Positions 19,922 through 28,683 of a stretch of 64,000 nt of DNA are shown here, piece after piece. Origin of the DNA: Cellvibrionales bacterium (GTDB lineage: Bacteria > Pseudomonadota > Gammaproteobacteria > Pseudomonadales > UBA7239); NCBI GenBank assembly GCA_016713115.1, contig JADJPU010000001.1, positions 868,001 to 932,000 on the forward strand. Direction: 5' to 3'. Below the pieces are notes generated by a model. That model was given only the letters and a program-made list of their open reading frames with translations, was not told where the DNA came from and made no database searches. A program made the translations under genes and the position numbers. Numbering within the stretch: position 1 is the first letter of the stretch; each line of letters opens with the position of its first letter.

Positions 19922-20299
19922 TCAGGCACCGAAAGCATTTTGTATCCACTCAAATTGCAGTGCATTATTTTCTGTCGGCCTTGCCGCGACAATATCGAAG
20001 CGACACGGCGCATTGCGCCACTGCGGATGCGCCAATAAAAACAACTGCGCGGTTTGCAGTAATTTGCGCTGTTTACTCGCCGTCACACTTTCTACCGGCG
20101 AACCAAAGTTATCACTTTTGCGAAAGCGCACTTCGACAAACACCAGTGTTGCACCTTCGCGCATAATCAAATCAATTTCACCGCCGCGCCGTTGAAAATT
20201 CTGCGCAATGGATTGCAGGCCTTGCTGCTGCAAATAGTGTTCTGCAGCGCGCTCTACCACTTCACCCCGTGCGCGCGGCGCAGCGGCACCGCGAGGCAT
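19922..20299 (-). CDS. yraN: YraN family (UPF0102) nuclease-like protein
   Basis: The 125-residue protein has the PD-(D/E)XK-like core of UPF0102: G-VVERAAEHYLQQQG, RRGGEIDLIM and LVFVEVRFRKS, followed by SVTASKQRKLLQTA. The fold suggests a resolvase-like nuclease, but activity is not established. Its ATG overlaps the lpoA stop at 20299, so it is translationally coupled to lpoA, the conserved lpoA-yraN pair. Confidence 0.9.
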   Translation of the reverse strand: MPRGAAAPRARGEVVERAAEHYLQQQGLQSIAQNFQRRGGEIDLIMREGATLVFVEVRFRKSDNFGSPVESVTASKQRKLLQTAQLFLLAHPQWRNAPCRFDIVAARPTENNALQFEWIQNAFGA

Positions 20300-22148
20300 C
20301 AGAAACGCCCGTCAGCCGTGGCGGGCTGAGCGATGGGTTTGCCGTCTTGCATCACCGCCCACACCAAACTGCGCTGCACGCGACGATTGCTCATGCTCAA
20401 GTAGCCGGTATTGCCCGACACACGCAACGAGGCGTTGCCCGCCAGCGGTGACAGTTGTGAGAACAGTTGCTCGGCATCGGCACCCATCGCGAACAGGCGT
20501 CCGTTGGCATTATTCGGCACGGGAATTTTGGCTTCTTGCAGCGGCCCGCTGCTCACCTGCCAAGGCGACAGGCACACGCGCAGACCATTGGTGCGCACAT
20601 CAACGCGACCGTCCAACACTTCCGCCGTCGCGTACACCGGCAGATCTTTGCCGCCGTTGCGTTGCAGAGCATCCATCACGGCTGCTGCATCTGCGCCGTT
20701 GCCACTGAAATACACCATCTCCGGCAGGGTTTTGCCGGCGCGCATCTGCCCGCTCGCCAAATCCACGCCGAGCGCATCGGCGATCGCCGCGCTGTAATTG
20801 CCAGTGCCAGCCGCGTAGCGCATTTGCACCGCTTCACCACCCGTGCGCTGCCAAGCCTGTGTGAATGCCTGTGCCAAGCGTTCGCCGCGCTCGCCCTGCG
20901 GTGCAATCACCAAGGCACGGCGGTAGCGATTGGCGGCCGCTGTGGTTGCCACCTGCGCCACATCGTCATCGGGGTTGAGGCTGAATTGATACAAAACATC
21001 GGCGCTGCGCTGCTCCGGCGCGGTGTGGTTCAACGCCAGCGTCGGTACCGGCAAATTGGCTTGATTGGCCAATACTTGTACCTGTTCTTTTCCAGCGGGC
21101 CGATCACCAGTTGCGCACCCTGCGCCACAGCTTGCTGGTAAGTATTGAGGATATCGGGCGAGGCGCTGGTATCCACCAAATCCACCTGCGGCGCGCCGCC
21201 ACCGCCACTCATCTGCTGGTAGTGCATGCTCATGAAGCCATCGCGGAATGCCTGCCCCGCCGCCCCCCACTTGCCAGTCAAGGGCAGTAACAAGGCGATG
21301 CGTTGTGGGCGAGCGCCGTTGGAAGTTTCACTGGCAGCGACCACCAACTCGGCGGGCATACTGCGATTGGCAGGGTGTGTGGCGTAACGGTTGCGCCAGC
21401 TCTGCACATCGGCGGCCATGCGCTCGCTGTTGCCTGCGTCTTCACGCTGAATGTGAGCAAGTGCTAACCATCCTGCTAATAGCTGATCTTCTTTAGAGTT
21501 GCGGCTGTCGGCGTTCTCTAAGAATTGCAGATCCGCCATCGACATCGCCAACAACAGCCGCCAAATGCTGGCCGACAATTCCGCTTGCTCTGCCTCCGGC
21601 GTGTGCGCACTCTGGCTAATGCGCTCATGCAGTGCGTCCAGCATTTTGCCTTGGCGCTCAAACAAACGCGCACGCAGACTGTGCAGCGTGGCCGTCTGAC
21701 TCTCGCTCAGCCCTTGGTTCAATTCAGGGGCAAGCAGCACACGCGCCGCATCGTCTACATGGCGCTGGTACAGTGCCCAATCGCCGTATTGCAGGCTGTA
21801 CTCGATGCGCTGTGGCGGCGTAAGCGACTCGGGACGCAGTACCTCAAACACGCGCCCCATGCGCACATAATCACCCATTTGTTGATAGTAGGCCGAGGCT
21901 TGCAGAAAGAGGGTTTCGCGCTCGGGCGATTGCGCGGCTTCTGCGCGCTTGAGCAATTCAAATACCAAGTTGGTGTTGACCGCCTTCGGCTTGGCGCTGC
22001 CCTCAGAAGAAGACGATTGCTCTGCGATCTCGGGTATCGCACCGCTATCTGGCTTGGGCGCAGCACAGCTCGCCAAACCCATACTTATCAACAACATCAA
22101 GACAGCTGCGCCGCGCAGGCGCAAACGACAAGGTAGAATGAAAGACAT
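20299..22148 (-). pseudogene. lpoA: LpoA, outer-membrane lipoprotein activator of PBP1A, frame broken by one base
   Basis: From 22148 the protein begins MSFILPCRLRLRGAAVLMLL and has a lipobox LASC with the acylated cysteine at residue 28. A TPR-like N-terminal domain is followed by a periplasmic-binding-type fold starting RPQRIALLLPLTGKWG. The frame is lost after VIGPLEK; one extra A (T-run 21088-21091 on the plus strand) restores GPLEKEQVQVLANQANLP, and the rest reads to the stop at 20299. The repaired protein has about 616 residues, matching LpoA, which stimulates peptidoglycan synthesis by PBP1A from the outer membrane. It is divergent from rsmI, 21 bases apart, as in relatives. A homopolymer error is likely. 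Confidence 0.87.
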
Positions 22149-22169
22149 CTTTGAATTCCGGTTTATGGC

Positions 22170-23021
22170 ATGTCCACGGCAACCCTGTATCTGGTCGCAA
22201 CGCCCATAGGCAATCTGGCCGACATGGTACCCCGCGCCCTTGCGGTTCTCCAATCCGTTGATGCCATCGCGGTGGAGGATTCGCGCCACAGCGGCAAATT
22301 GTTGCAGCACTTCAACATCAGCAAGCCGCTGATTCCCTACCACGACCACAACGAGCGCGATGCCGCCGAGCGCATTCTGCATTTATTGCAGCAGGGCAAA
22401 CGCGTGGCGCTGATTTCCGATGCCGGTACGCCCGCCATTGCCGACCCCGGCTACCGCTTGGTGCGTTTGGCACATCAGAATGGCGTGCGCGTGGAGAGCC
22501 TGCCAGGGCCCTGCGCGGCCATCACCGCGCTGGCTGGTTCCGGCTTGCCTTCCGACCGTTTTTTATTTTGTGGATTTCTGCCCGCCAAGCAGCAAGCGCG
22601 TTGCACGGCTTTGCAGGTGCTGGCTGATGAATCCGCCACGCTAATTTTTTACGAAGCGCCGCACCGCCTCGCCGACACCGTGCGCGATTTGGCAGATACA
22701 TTTGGCGGCGCGCGCGAAATTTGTTTGGCGCGCGAATTGTCCAAGCAGTATGAAACCCTGTGGCTGACGACGCTGGCCGAACTGGCACAAGCGCTGGATG
22801 AAAAGCGCGTGGAGGAGCGCGGCGAAATCGTGTTGATCGTGGCTGGCAACACGCAAAAAAATAACGACCAAGGCGAAGACGATCGCATCTTAAAAATTCT
22901 GTTAGCTGAGTTGCCCGTGAAACAAGCGTCTGCGTTGACGGCGCAAATCACCGGCACATCCAAACGCGAGTTGTATCAACGCGCTGTGCAGTGGAAAACA
23001 CAAGAGTATGACGATGCGTAG
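22170..23021 (+). CDS. rsmI: 16S rRNA (cytidine(1402)-2'-O)-methyltransferase
   Basis: RsmI methylates the ribose of C1402 in 16S rRNA. The 283 residues carry the family marks YLVATPIGNLADM at the start, EDSRHSGKLL, ISDAGTPAIADPGYRLV, LPGPCAAITALAGSGLP, FCGFLP and the YEAPHRL strand. It is divergent from lpoA. The sulfatase frame begins 14 bases before its stop (or 8, from the second ATG). Confidence 0.96.
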   Translation: MSTATLYLVATPIGNLADMVPRALAVLQSVDAIAVEDSRHSGKLLQHFNISKPLIPYHDHNERDAAERILHLLQQGKRVALISDAGTPAIADPGYRLVRLAHQNGVRVESLPGPCAAITALAGSGLPSDRFLFCGFLPAKQQARCTALQVLADESATLIFYEAPHRLADTVRDLADTFGGAREICLARELSKQYETLWLTTLAELAQALDEKRVEERGEIVLIVAGNTQKNNDQGEDDRILKILLAELPVKQASALTAQITGTSKRELYQRAVQWKTQEYDDA

Positions 23022-24765
23022 GTGCGTGTTTTTTGCGCTGTTGTTGGTGAGCAACTTTTTGCACGCTGCCACGCTGCAAAAACCGAATGTGCTATTAATT
23101 TTGCTCGATGATGCCGGCTACAGCGATGTTGCCGGTTTTGGGCGCAACGATGCGCCTACGCCCAATATTCAAAGCATCGCGCAGGAAGGTGTGCGTTTTA
23201 CGCGTCACTATGCCGACAGCACTTGCAAACCCGCGCGCTTGGCGCTGCTGACGGGGCGTGAATCCGCACGCGTGGCGCAGAGCCCAGACTTTCGCGGCAT
23301 GTCTCCTGATATCGTCACTCTTGCAGATGCATTGAAAACTAATGGCTACCACACGGCGCACATTGGTAAATGGCATTTGGGTGATGCCGTGCGTGGCGCA
23401 TGGCCAGATCAACAAGGCTTCGACGAATGGTTTGGTTTTCTCAATCAATTTCAATTGAAAGGCCCAGATGCAGAAGGTCAATTTACCAAGCGTCCCACTT
23501 AGATCGATCCATGGCTGCAAAGCGATCACACACCCTTACAACAATACCGAGGTCACCTGGAAGATATTCTGGCTGAACGCGTGGTCGCACAAATTAAAAA
23601 AGGCAAACAAAACGCGCCGTGGTTTATCAACTATTGGCTGTTTGCACCACATCATCCCAGCACAGCCTCTGAAGAATATTTAAAAAAATTTCCCGATACA
23701 CCAGAAGGAAAATACCGCGCATTGCTCGCGCAAGCCGATGCGGAAATTGGTAAAGCGCTGCAAGCGCTGCGCGATACACAACAACTCGATAACACCTTGA
23801 TTGTGCTGGCTTCCGACAACGGCGGCACCAACCAAATGATGAACAACAATTTTCCTTACGCTGGCGTAAAAGGTGAATTCTTAGAAGGCAGTTTGCGCAC
23901 GCCATTGATAATTCGCTGGCCCGACAAACGCAGCGCAGGCAAAGCTATCGACGACATTGTGGCAATACAGGATATTTATCCCACTGTGCTCGCTGCAGCC
24001 GGCATTACACCCACCACCGCGCTGGACGGTGAAAACCTGCAGCCGTTGCTGGACAACCAAAAACTCAAACCGCGCAACTTGGTTTTTGAAATCGGCAGTC
24101 TGGGTTTGTTTAACCACAGCATCCTCCAAGCCGATGGAGCGCTAGGCACAGCAGATAACATTTACCGTCAGTGGCGCGATAAAAAAACGCCGCTGCAACT
24201 GCAGTACCACGCACTCGCTAACAATGGCCAAGCGCGCATTACAGGTGACGACTTTCGCCGTGCGCCTGGCTACGGCGCATTCAGTTTTGTGATTGGAGCA
24301 ACGCTATCTCCTTCATCGCCTAACGGACCTCAAACCATCGCCGAACAAAAAGGTCTTTGGTCTTTAATCTACAACAGCGACAACACATTTTCCGTGCGCA
24401 TTGGCAACGACACCGTTGTAAGTCAGCCTTGGAAAAACGCCGCACGCAATAAAACCTGCACCGCCATTTCACTCACCAGCTTTTACACACGATCACGCCT
24501 ACACGCCGGACACAACAGCGCACAAATGGCACTGTATGTCGGCGGCGAAAAACTCTTGGATTGGCGGCAAGAAAATCCTGCAGAAATTGATGGCGATTTT
24601 TCTGAACCCACCTGGATAGGGCGCGATGCACAAGGGCAACACGCTTGGCAGGGCTTGTTATCACAACCACAATTCTTTAACGCACTGTTATCTGACAACA
24701 ACAGTGCTGCCTTTGATCGCGGGCAAGATACCGAAAAGCGTATTTGCGCAACGACACCCAAATAA
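23008..24765 (+). pseudogene. Secreted sulfatase with C-terminal lectin-like domain, interrupted by in-frame TAG
   Basis: A signal peptide (about MRRCVFFALLLVSNFLHA) precedes the sulfatase fold: PNVLLILLDDAGYSD metal ligands, the modification signature C-K-P-A-R near residue 74 (Cys-type, to be turned into formylglycine), GYHTAHIGKWHLG and ASDNGGTNQ. At codon 165 a TAG (23500-23502) interrupts; the same frame continues IDPWLQSDHTPLQQYRGH to 24765 with no shift. One base change, for instance TAC to TAG, explains it. The last 170 residues look like a concanavalin-type domain (GLWSLIYNSDNTFSVRIG...TWIGRDA). The intact protein would have 585 residues and hydrolyse sulfate esters, probably on polysaccharide, in the periplasm or outside. 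Substrate unknown. Confidence 0.82.
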
Positions 24766-24766
24766 T

Positions 24767-25438
24767 ATGCGCCTGCAAATCCCACAAAAATTTCGCCGCA
24801 ATTCACACATGGTGAAAGAAGCTGGCTACGATGAATCCGCCAAAGAAATTATTGCATTGATGGCTGAGCGTTTAGGGCTTGCTGACTTCCGCGACACGAA
24901 TATTCTTGATGTGGGTTGCGGCACGCGTTTTTCTGCTTACATGATCAACAACGAGGTGCCTGTCAAAAGCTACACCGGCATTGATGTCGACGAAGAAATT
25001 ATTGATTTTTTGCAAACAGCTGCAAGCCCTGTTGATGCGCGTTTTCATTATGCACACTGGCCGGTTCGCAACGCACTTTACAACCCAGCAGGCGCGCCGC
25101 TGTCATTGCAAACGCATTTGCCTGTTGCCGGATCGTTTGATGTGATTTGGCTGTTTTCTGTTTTTACGCATTTAGACCCAGATGATGCGGCAGCCATGTT
25201 GCGCATTTTGCGCCAACACATCGCCTCTCACGGAAAATTGATTTTTACTTGTCGCATCAACAACACAGTCGATGGCTTTGTGGACCGCATCCCAGAGCAA
25301 CCCCTGCTGCGGGCGGTGTTTTCTCAAACACTGATGGAAAAGATGATTATAGAAAGTGGCTGGACCATTGATCATTTTTATAAAAATGATCCGCGCGATT
25401 TTATTCGCAACTACTACATCTGCTCACCTAGGCGATAG
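24767..25438 (+). CDS. Class I SAM-dependent methyltransferase
   Basis: From ATG 24767, one base after the sulfatase stop, the 223-residue product begins MRLQIPQKFRRNSHMVKEAG. The SAM-binding glycine motif is ILDVGCGTRFSAYMI (about residues 44-58), followed by the acidic GIDVDEEIIDFL and the post-II region FDVIWLFSVFTHLDPDDAAA. The frame opens earlier, inside the sulfatase, without a better start. Substrate is not evident. Tight linkage to the sulfatase suggests co-expression rather than a shared pathway. Confidence 0.8.
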   Translation: MRLQIPQKFRRNSHMVKEAGYDESAKEIIALMAERLGLADFRDTNILDVGCGTRFSAYMINNEVPVKSYTGIDVDEEIIDFLQTAASPVDARFHYAHWPVRNALYNPAGAPLSLQTHLPVAGSFDVIWLFSVFTHLDPDDAAAMLRILRQHIASHGKLIFTCRINNTVDGFVDRIPEQPLLRAVFSQTLMEKMIIESGWTIDHFYKNDPRDFIRNYYICSPRR

Positions 25439-25441
25439 CAC

Positions 25442-25723
25442 TCAAGGCAACTCATCTTGCTCTAGGCTTTCTTCGCTCTCTTCACTTTCATCGGGTGCAG
25501 ATAGCATAGGCTCAGCAGGCATATGATCGACATCCTGTGAAAAACCAATGTAGTCTTGTACGCCAATTTCGGCCAACTCCTGCGTATCGAACGGGCCGAC
25601 ATCGACACGCTCGCGCGTCATAAAATACCAACCGTCCCCGCTAAAGAAAGTGCGTGAACGGCGCTCTGGGGGCGCACTATTTTCCCCTTTGCGCCGACTG
25701 TCTGCGTGCTGCTTCTTGCTCAT
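25442..25723 (-). CDS. Small acidic protein resembling DUF6316
   Basis: The 93-residue protein starts MSKKQHADSRRKGENS and has the core R-RTFFSGDGWYFMTRERVDVG-PFDTQELAE, the pattern of a small domain common in Pseudomonas relatives (DUF6316 by recollection), followed by a very acidic tail (DESEESEESLEQDELP). No catalytic motif or membrane segment is seen. It faces the MBOAT gene with a 116-base gap between and converges with the methyltransferase. Confidence 0.6.
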   Translation of the reverse strand: MSKKQHADSRRKGENSAPPERRSRTFFSGDGWYFMTRERVDVGPFDTQELAEIGVQDYIGFSQDVDHMPAEPMLSAPDESEESEESLEQDELP

Positions 25724-25799
25724 AAAATTCGCCTCTTATCAGTTGTTTTTCTCCTTGGGCGTTTTCACTTTACAACGACTCTAGCCCTTGACCATACCC

Positions 25800-25805
25800 T
25801 ATAAT
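25800..25805 (+). promoter_or_regulatory. Possible -10 element upstream of the MBOAT gene
   Basis: TATAAT lies 34 bases before the GTG start at 25840. TTGACC at 25788-25793 is too close to serve as its -35, so the promoter is uncertain. Confidence 0.3.
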
Positions 25806-25839
25806 GCGGCTCTGATTTGGCAGGCAAACAAGGTATCGC

Positions 25840-27366
25840 GTGTTATTTAACTCCTACGAATTTCTGCTGCTTTTTCTCCCACTTGCGCTCGGCGGCTACT
25901 ACACCATCAGCCGCAGCTTTGGTCAAAACAGCGCTATTACTTGGCTGGCGCTGTGCTCCATGTTCTTTTACGGCTGGTGGAACCCCGCTTATATCGGCTT
26001 GATGACAGCCTCTATCCTGTGTAACTACGGCTTTGGGGTGGCGTTGTCGAGCCGCTACCGCTCGCGGCTCACACTCGCGCTCGGGGTTGCTCTCAACCTG
26101 TTGCTGTTGTGCTATTACAAATACACGGATTTTTTCATCAGCAACATCAATGAATTCGCAGGAACCGCTTGGGCGCTGCACCACATCATTCTCCCTCTCG
26201 GTATTTCTTTTTTTACTTTTACGCAAATTGCCTATTTAGTTGATGTGTATCGCGGTGAAGTGAAAGAGTACCGCATCACGGATTACTTTTTGTTTGTCAC
26301 TTATTTCCCGCACTTAATTGCCGGTCCCATCATTCATCACAAAGAAATGATGCCGCAATTTAAATTACCCGCCACCGAGACCATCACCGCGCGCAATATC
26401 ACTGCTGGCTTAGTGCTATTCACGATTGGCATGGCGAAAAAAATTCTGATTGCCGATCGCGTGATGGTGTATGTCTCGCCTGTTTTTTCTGCGGCAGAAA
26501 ATGGCGCGACGCTCACCTTTTTTGAAGCGTGGGGCGGTGCGTTGGCGTACACCATTCAGTTATATTTTGATTTCAGCGGCTATGTCGATATGGCACTCGG
26601 CATCTCGTTGCTGTTTGGCATACGCCTGCCACTCAATTTCGATTCGCCATATAAAGCCACCAATATCATTGATTTCTGGCGACGCTGGCACATGACGCTG
26701 TCGCGTTTTTTGCGCGATTATCTCTACATTGGTTTAGGCGGCAACCGCAAAGGCAAAGCGCGACGCTATATCAATTTATTGCTCACCATGTTGCTGGGCG
26801 GTTTGTGGCACGGCGCAGGTTGGACTTTTGTGATCTGGGGCGGCTTGCACGGCCTGTATCTCTGCATCAACCACGCGTGGCGTGCGCTGTGCGGCAATCG
26901 CACGCCAATACTGCCAGCACCACTGCGCACTGCACTCTATGGCAGCATTACATTTTTGGCTGTCGTTGTGGCTTGGGTATTTTTTCGCGCAGAAACTGAA
27001 CACGGCGCGTGGCAAATCTTACAAGGCATGGCCGGTGTAAACGGCGTTTCACTGCCGTTGAAATACGCCGACGACTGGGGCGCAGTGGGCGTGTGGCTGA
27101 CACAACAAGGTTTGGTGTTTGACGACAGTTTATTCAAAGGTGGCAAACAATTAGGCCAGATTTTTTGGGCATTGCTGATCATTTGGTTACTACCCAACTC
27201 GCAAGTTCTCTTGCGGCACTATGATGTTTGCACCACACCCATTACAGAAACTTCGCGCATTGCTTTTCGACCCAACTGGGCAACACTGGCGATGGTGTTA
27301 CTGGTGTTGATTTACAGTTTTTCACGCCTGACCGAACTCAGTGAATTCCTGTATTTCCGCTTCTGA
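25840..27366 (+). CDS. MBOAT family O-acyltransferase (AlgI-like)
   Basis: The 508-residue polytopic protein starts with GTG (MLFNSYEFLLLFLPLALGGY), AAGG six bases before it. It has about eleven membrane helices, the cytoplasmic PHLIAGPIIHH segment, DFSGYVDMALG, NFDSPYKATNIIDFWRRWHMTLSRFLRDYLYI and the active-site region LWHGAGWTFVIWGGLHG, with His324 and His337 as the conserved pair. The family moves acyl groups across the inner membrane to a secreted acceptor, as AlgI does for alginate. No alginate genes are nearby, so the acceptor here is open. The SGNH-like gene starts 36 bases on and is the expected partner. Confidence 0.92.
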   Translation: MLFNSYEFLLLFLPLALGGYYTISRSFGQNSAITWLALCSMFFYGWWNPAYIGLMTASILCNYGFGVALSSRYRSRLTLALGVALNLLLLCYYKYTDFFISNINEFAGTAWALHHIILPLGISFFTFTQIAYLVDVYRGEVKEYRITDYFLFVTYFPHLIAGPIIHHKEMMPQFKLPATETITARNITAGLVLFTIGMAKKILIADRVMVYVSPVFSAAENGATLTFFEAWGGALAYTIQLYFDFSGYVDMALGISLLFGIRLPLNFDSPYKATNIIDFWRRWHMTLSRFLRDYLYIGLGGNRKGKARRYINLLLTMLLGGLWHGAGWTFVIWGGLHGLYLCINHAWRALCGNRTPILPAPLRTALYGSITFLAVVVAWVFFRAETEHGAWQILQGMAGVNGVSLPLKYADDWGAVGVWLTQQGLVFDDSLFKGGKQLGQIFWALLIIWLLPNSQVLLRHYDVCTTPITETSRIAFRPNWATLAMVLLVLIYSFSRLTELSEFLYFRF

Positions 27367-27402
27367 AACATTTTTTTTGCTGCTTACGATCTAGGTGCTG
27401 AC

Positions 27403-28683
27403 ATGTCACTGCTGGCCATCAAAGAAAAAACTTTTAATCGTTGTTTTGTCAGTCTCTTTCTGATCACGATACTGGGCATGGCCGCATTCAATTACAGCGT
27501 CAATGCCTTTGGGGTTTTCTCGATGCCGAGCATCAAGGGTTACAACGATGTGCGCTTTGTTGAGAATACGCGTATCTATAAAACCTTTTTGATCAAAAAC
27601 CAGAAAATTGACGGCCTCTTGCTTGGCAGTTCGCGCATTGAAGAGAGCATGCGCCCGCTGCCCGCCGCATGGCCAAAAATGCAAACCTACAACATGGCCA
27701 TGCCTGGCGCTTCTATCCATGAAATTCAGCGCAATCTGCAACACGCCAACGCCATCACACCACTGAAACAAGTGTTGATCGGCCTCGATTTTTTTATGTT
27801 CTCAGCGTTTATGGAATCGGCGGGAGACTTTTCAGAGAGCTACTTTTCCGTAGACGAAACCGACAAGAAAAAATCTGATCTCTATGTGTTGCGTACCTAC
27901 ACCAATATTCTGCTGTCTTCCGATGCATTAACAAAAAGTAAAAAAACTATCAGAGACAGCAAAAAGAGTATTACCCCGTCCCATGAAGACAATGGCATGA
28001 CTTCGATTGCCGCGCACACGGCCGCAGTAAAAAACAATGCCGACCTCTACAAAGTGTTCGATTCGTTTGAGAAAAGTTATTTTCGTAAAAACGGATTTTG
28101 GCTCAACGGCCCCAATGCCACCTTCACCACCGAAGGCAAAAATGGTCACTCCACTTACGATGACTACCGCGCCCTACTCGACACTGTGTACCGCAACAAT
28201 ATTCCCGCCAGTTTTGTAATTCCGCCACTGCACGAATACATGTTGTTTGGCTTGGATGGCATCGGTTTATGGCCCGCCTATCTGCAGTGGAAACAAAAAA
28301 TTACCACTCTCAATGAAGAAGTGGCAGCGCAGTATCAACAAACGCCCAGACCGCTGTGGGATTTTGCGGTGGTGAATGCCATGACGCGCGAATGGCTGCC
28401 GGAAGATCCGCGCCTAACGACCCCGAAAAATGGCATGCACTGGTTTTGGGATCCTGCGCATGTCAAACCCAGTTTTGGCGATGAAATGCAGCAGCGCGTC
28501 TTTGTTACTCAGCAACAAGACATAGGCACCATGCTCACGCAACAAAACATCGCACAACATTTGCAACAACAAACTGCTGCGCTGGCACAAGCCCAGCGGG
28601 AAGATGCCGCCGTGCGCGAACACATCAAAAAGAAATTGCAGTCACTCAATGTGTGGCAGCATATTTCAGCCGATATTCACTGA
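27403..28683 (+). CDS. Membrane-anchored SGNH-like protein, probable partner of the MBOAT acyltransferase
   Basis: The 426-residue protein has one N-terminal membrane helix (about residues 13-34) and an extracytoplasmic domain. Marks of the AlgX/DltD-type SGNH fold are LLLGSSRIEESM near residue 70 (candidate serine), YNMAMPGASIHEIQRNL, an LIGLDFFMF strand and HWFWDPAHVKP near residue 346, whose D-x-x-H fits the fold's Asp/His block. The C-terminus is Gln-rich. In related pairs the MBOAT exports the acyl group and the SGNH protein transfers it to polymer. That role is inferred from adjacency and fold. Its end overlaps the mutL end by 7 bases. Confidence 0.7.
   Translation: MSLLAIKEKTFNRCFVSLFLITILGMAAFNYSVNAFGVFSMPSIKGYNDVRFVENTRIYKTFLIKNQKIDGLLLGSSRIEESMRPLPAAWPKMQTYNMAMPGASIHEIQRNLQHANAITPLKQVLIGLDFFMFSAFMESAGDFSESYFSVDETDKKKSDLYVLRTYTNILLSSDALTKSKKTIRDSKKSITPSHEDNGMTSIAAHTAAVKNNADLYKVFDSFEKSYFRKNGFWLNGPNATFTTEGKNGHSTYDDYRALLDTVYRNNIPASFVIPPLHEYMLFGLDGIGLWPAYLQWKQKITTLNEEVAAQYQQTPRPLWDFAVVNAMTREWLPEDPRLTTPKNGMHWFWDPAHVKPSFGDEMQQRVFVTQQQDIGTMLTQQNIAQHLQQQTAALAQAQREDAAVREHIKKKLQSLNVWQHISADIH

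Noticed and set aside
25788..25805. TTGACC with TATAAT as a full sigma-70 promoter before the MBOAT gene
   Set aside because: The hexamers are only 6 bases apart, far below the usual 16-18, so they cannot serve together.
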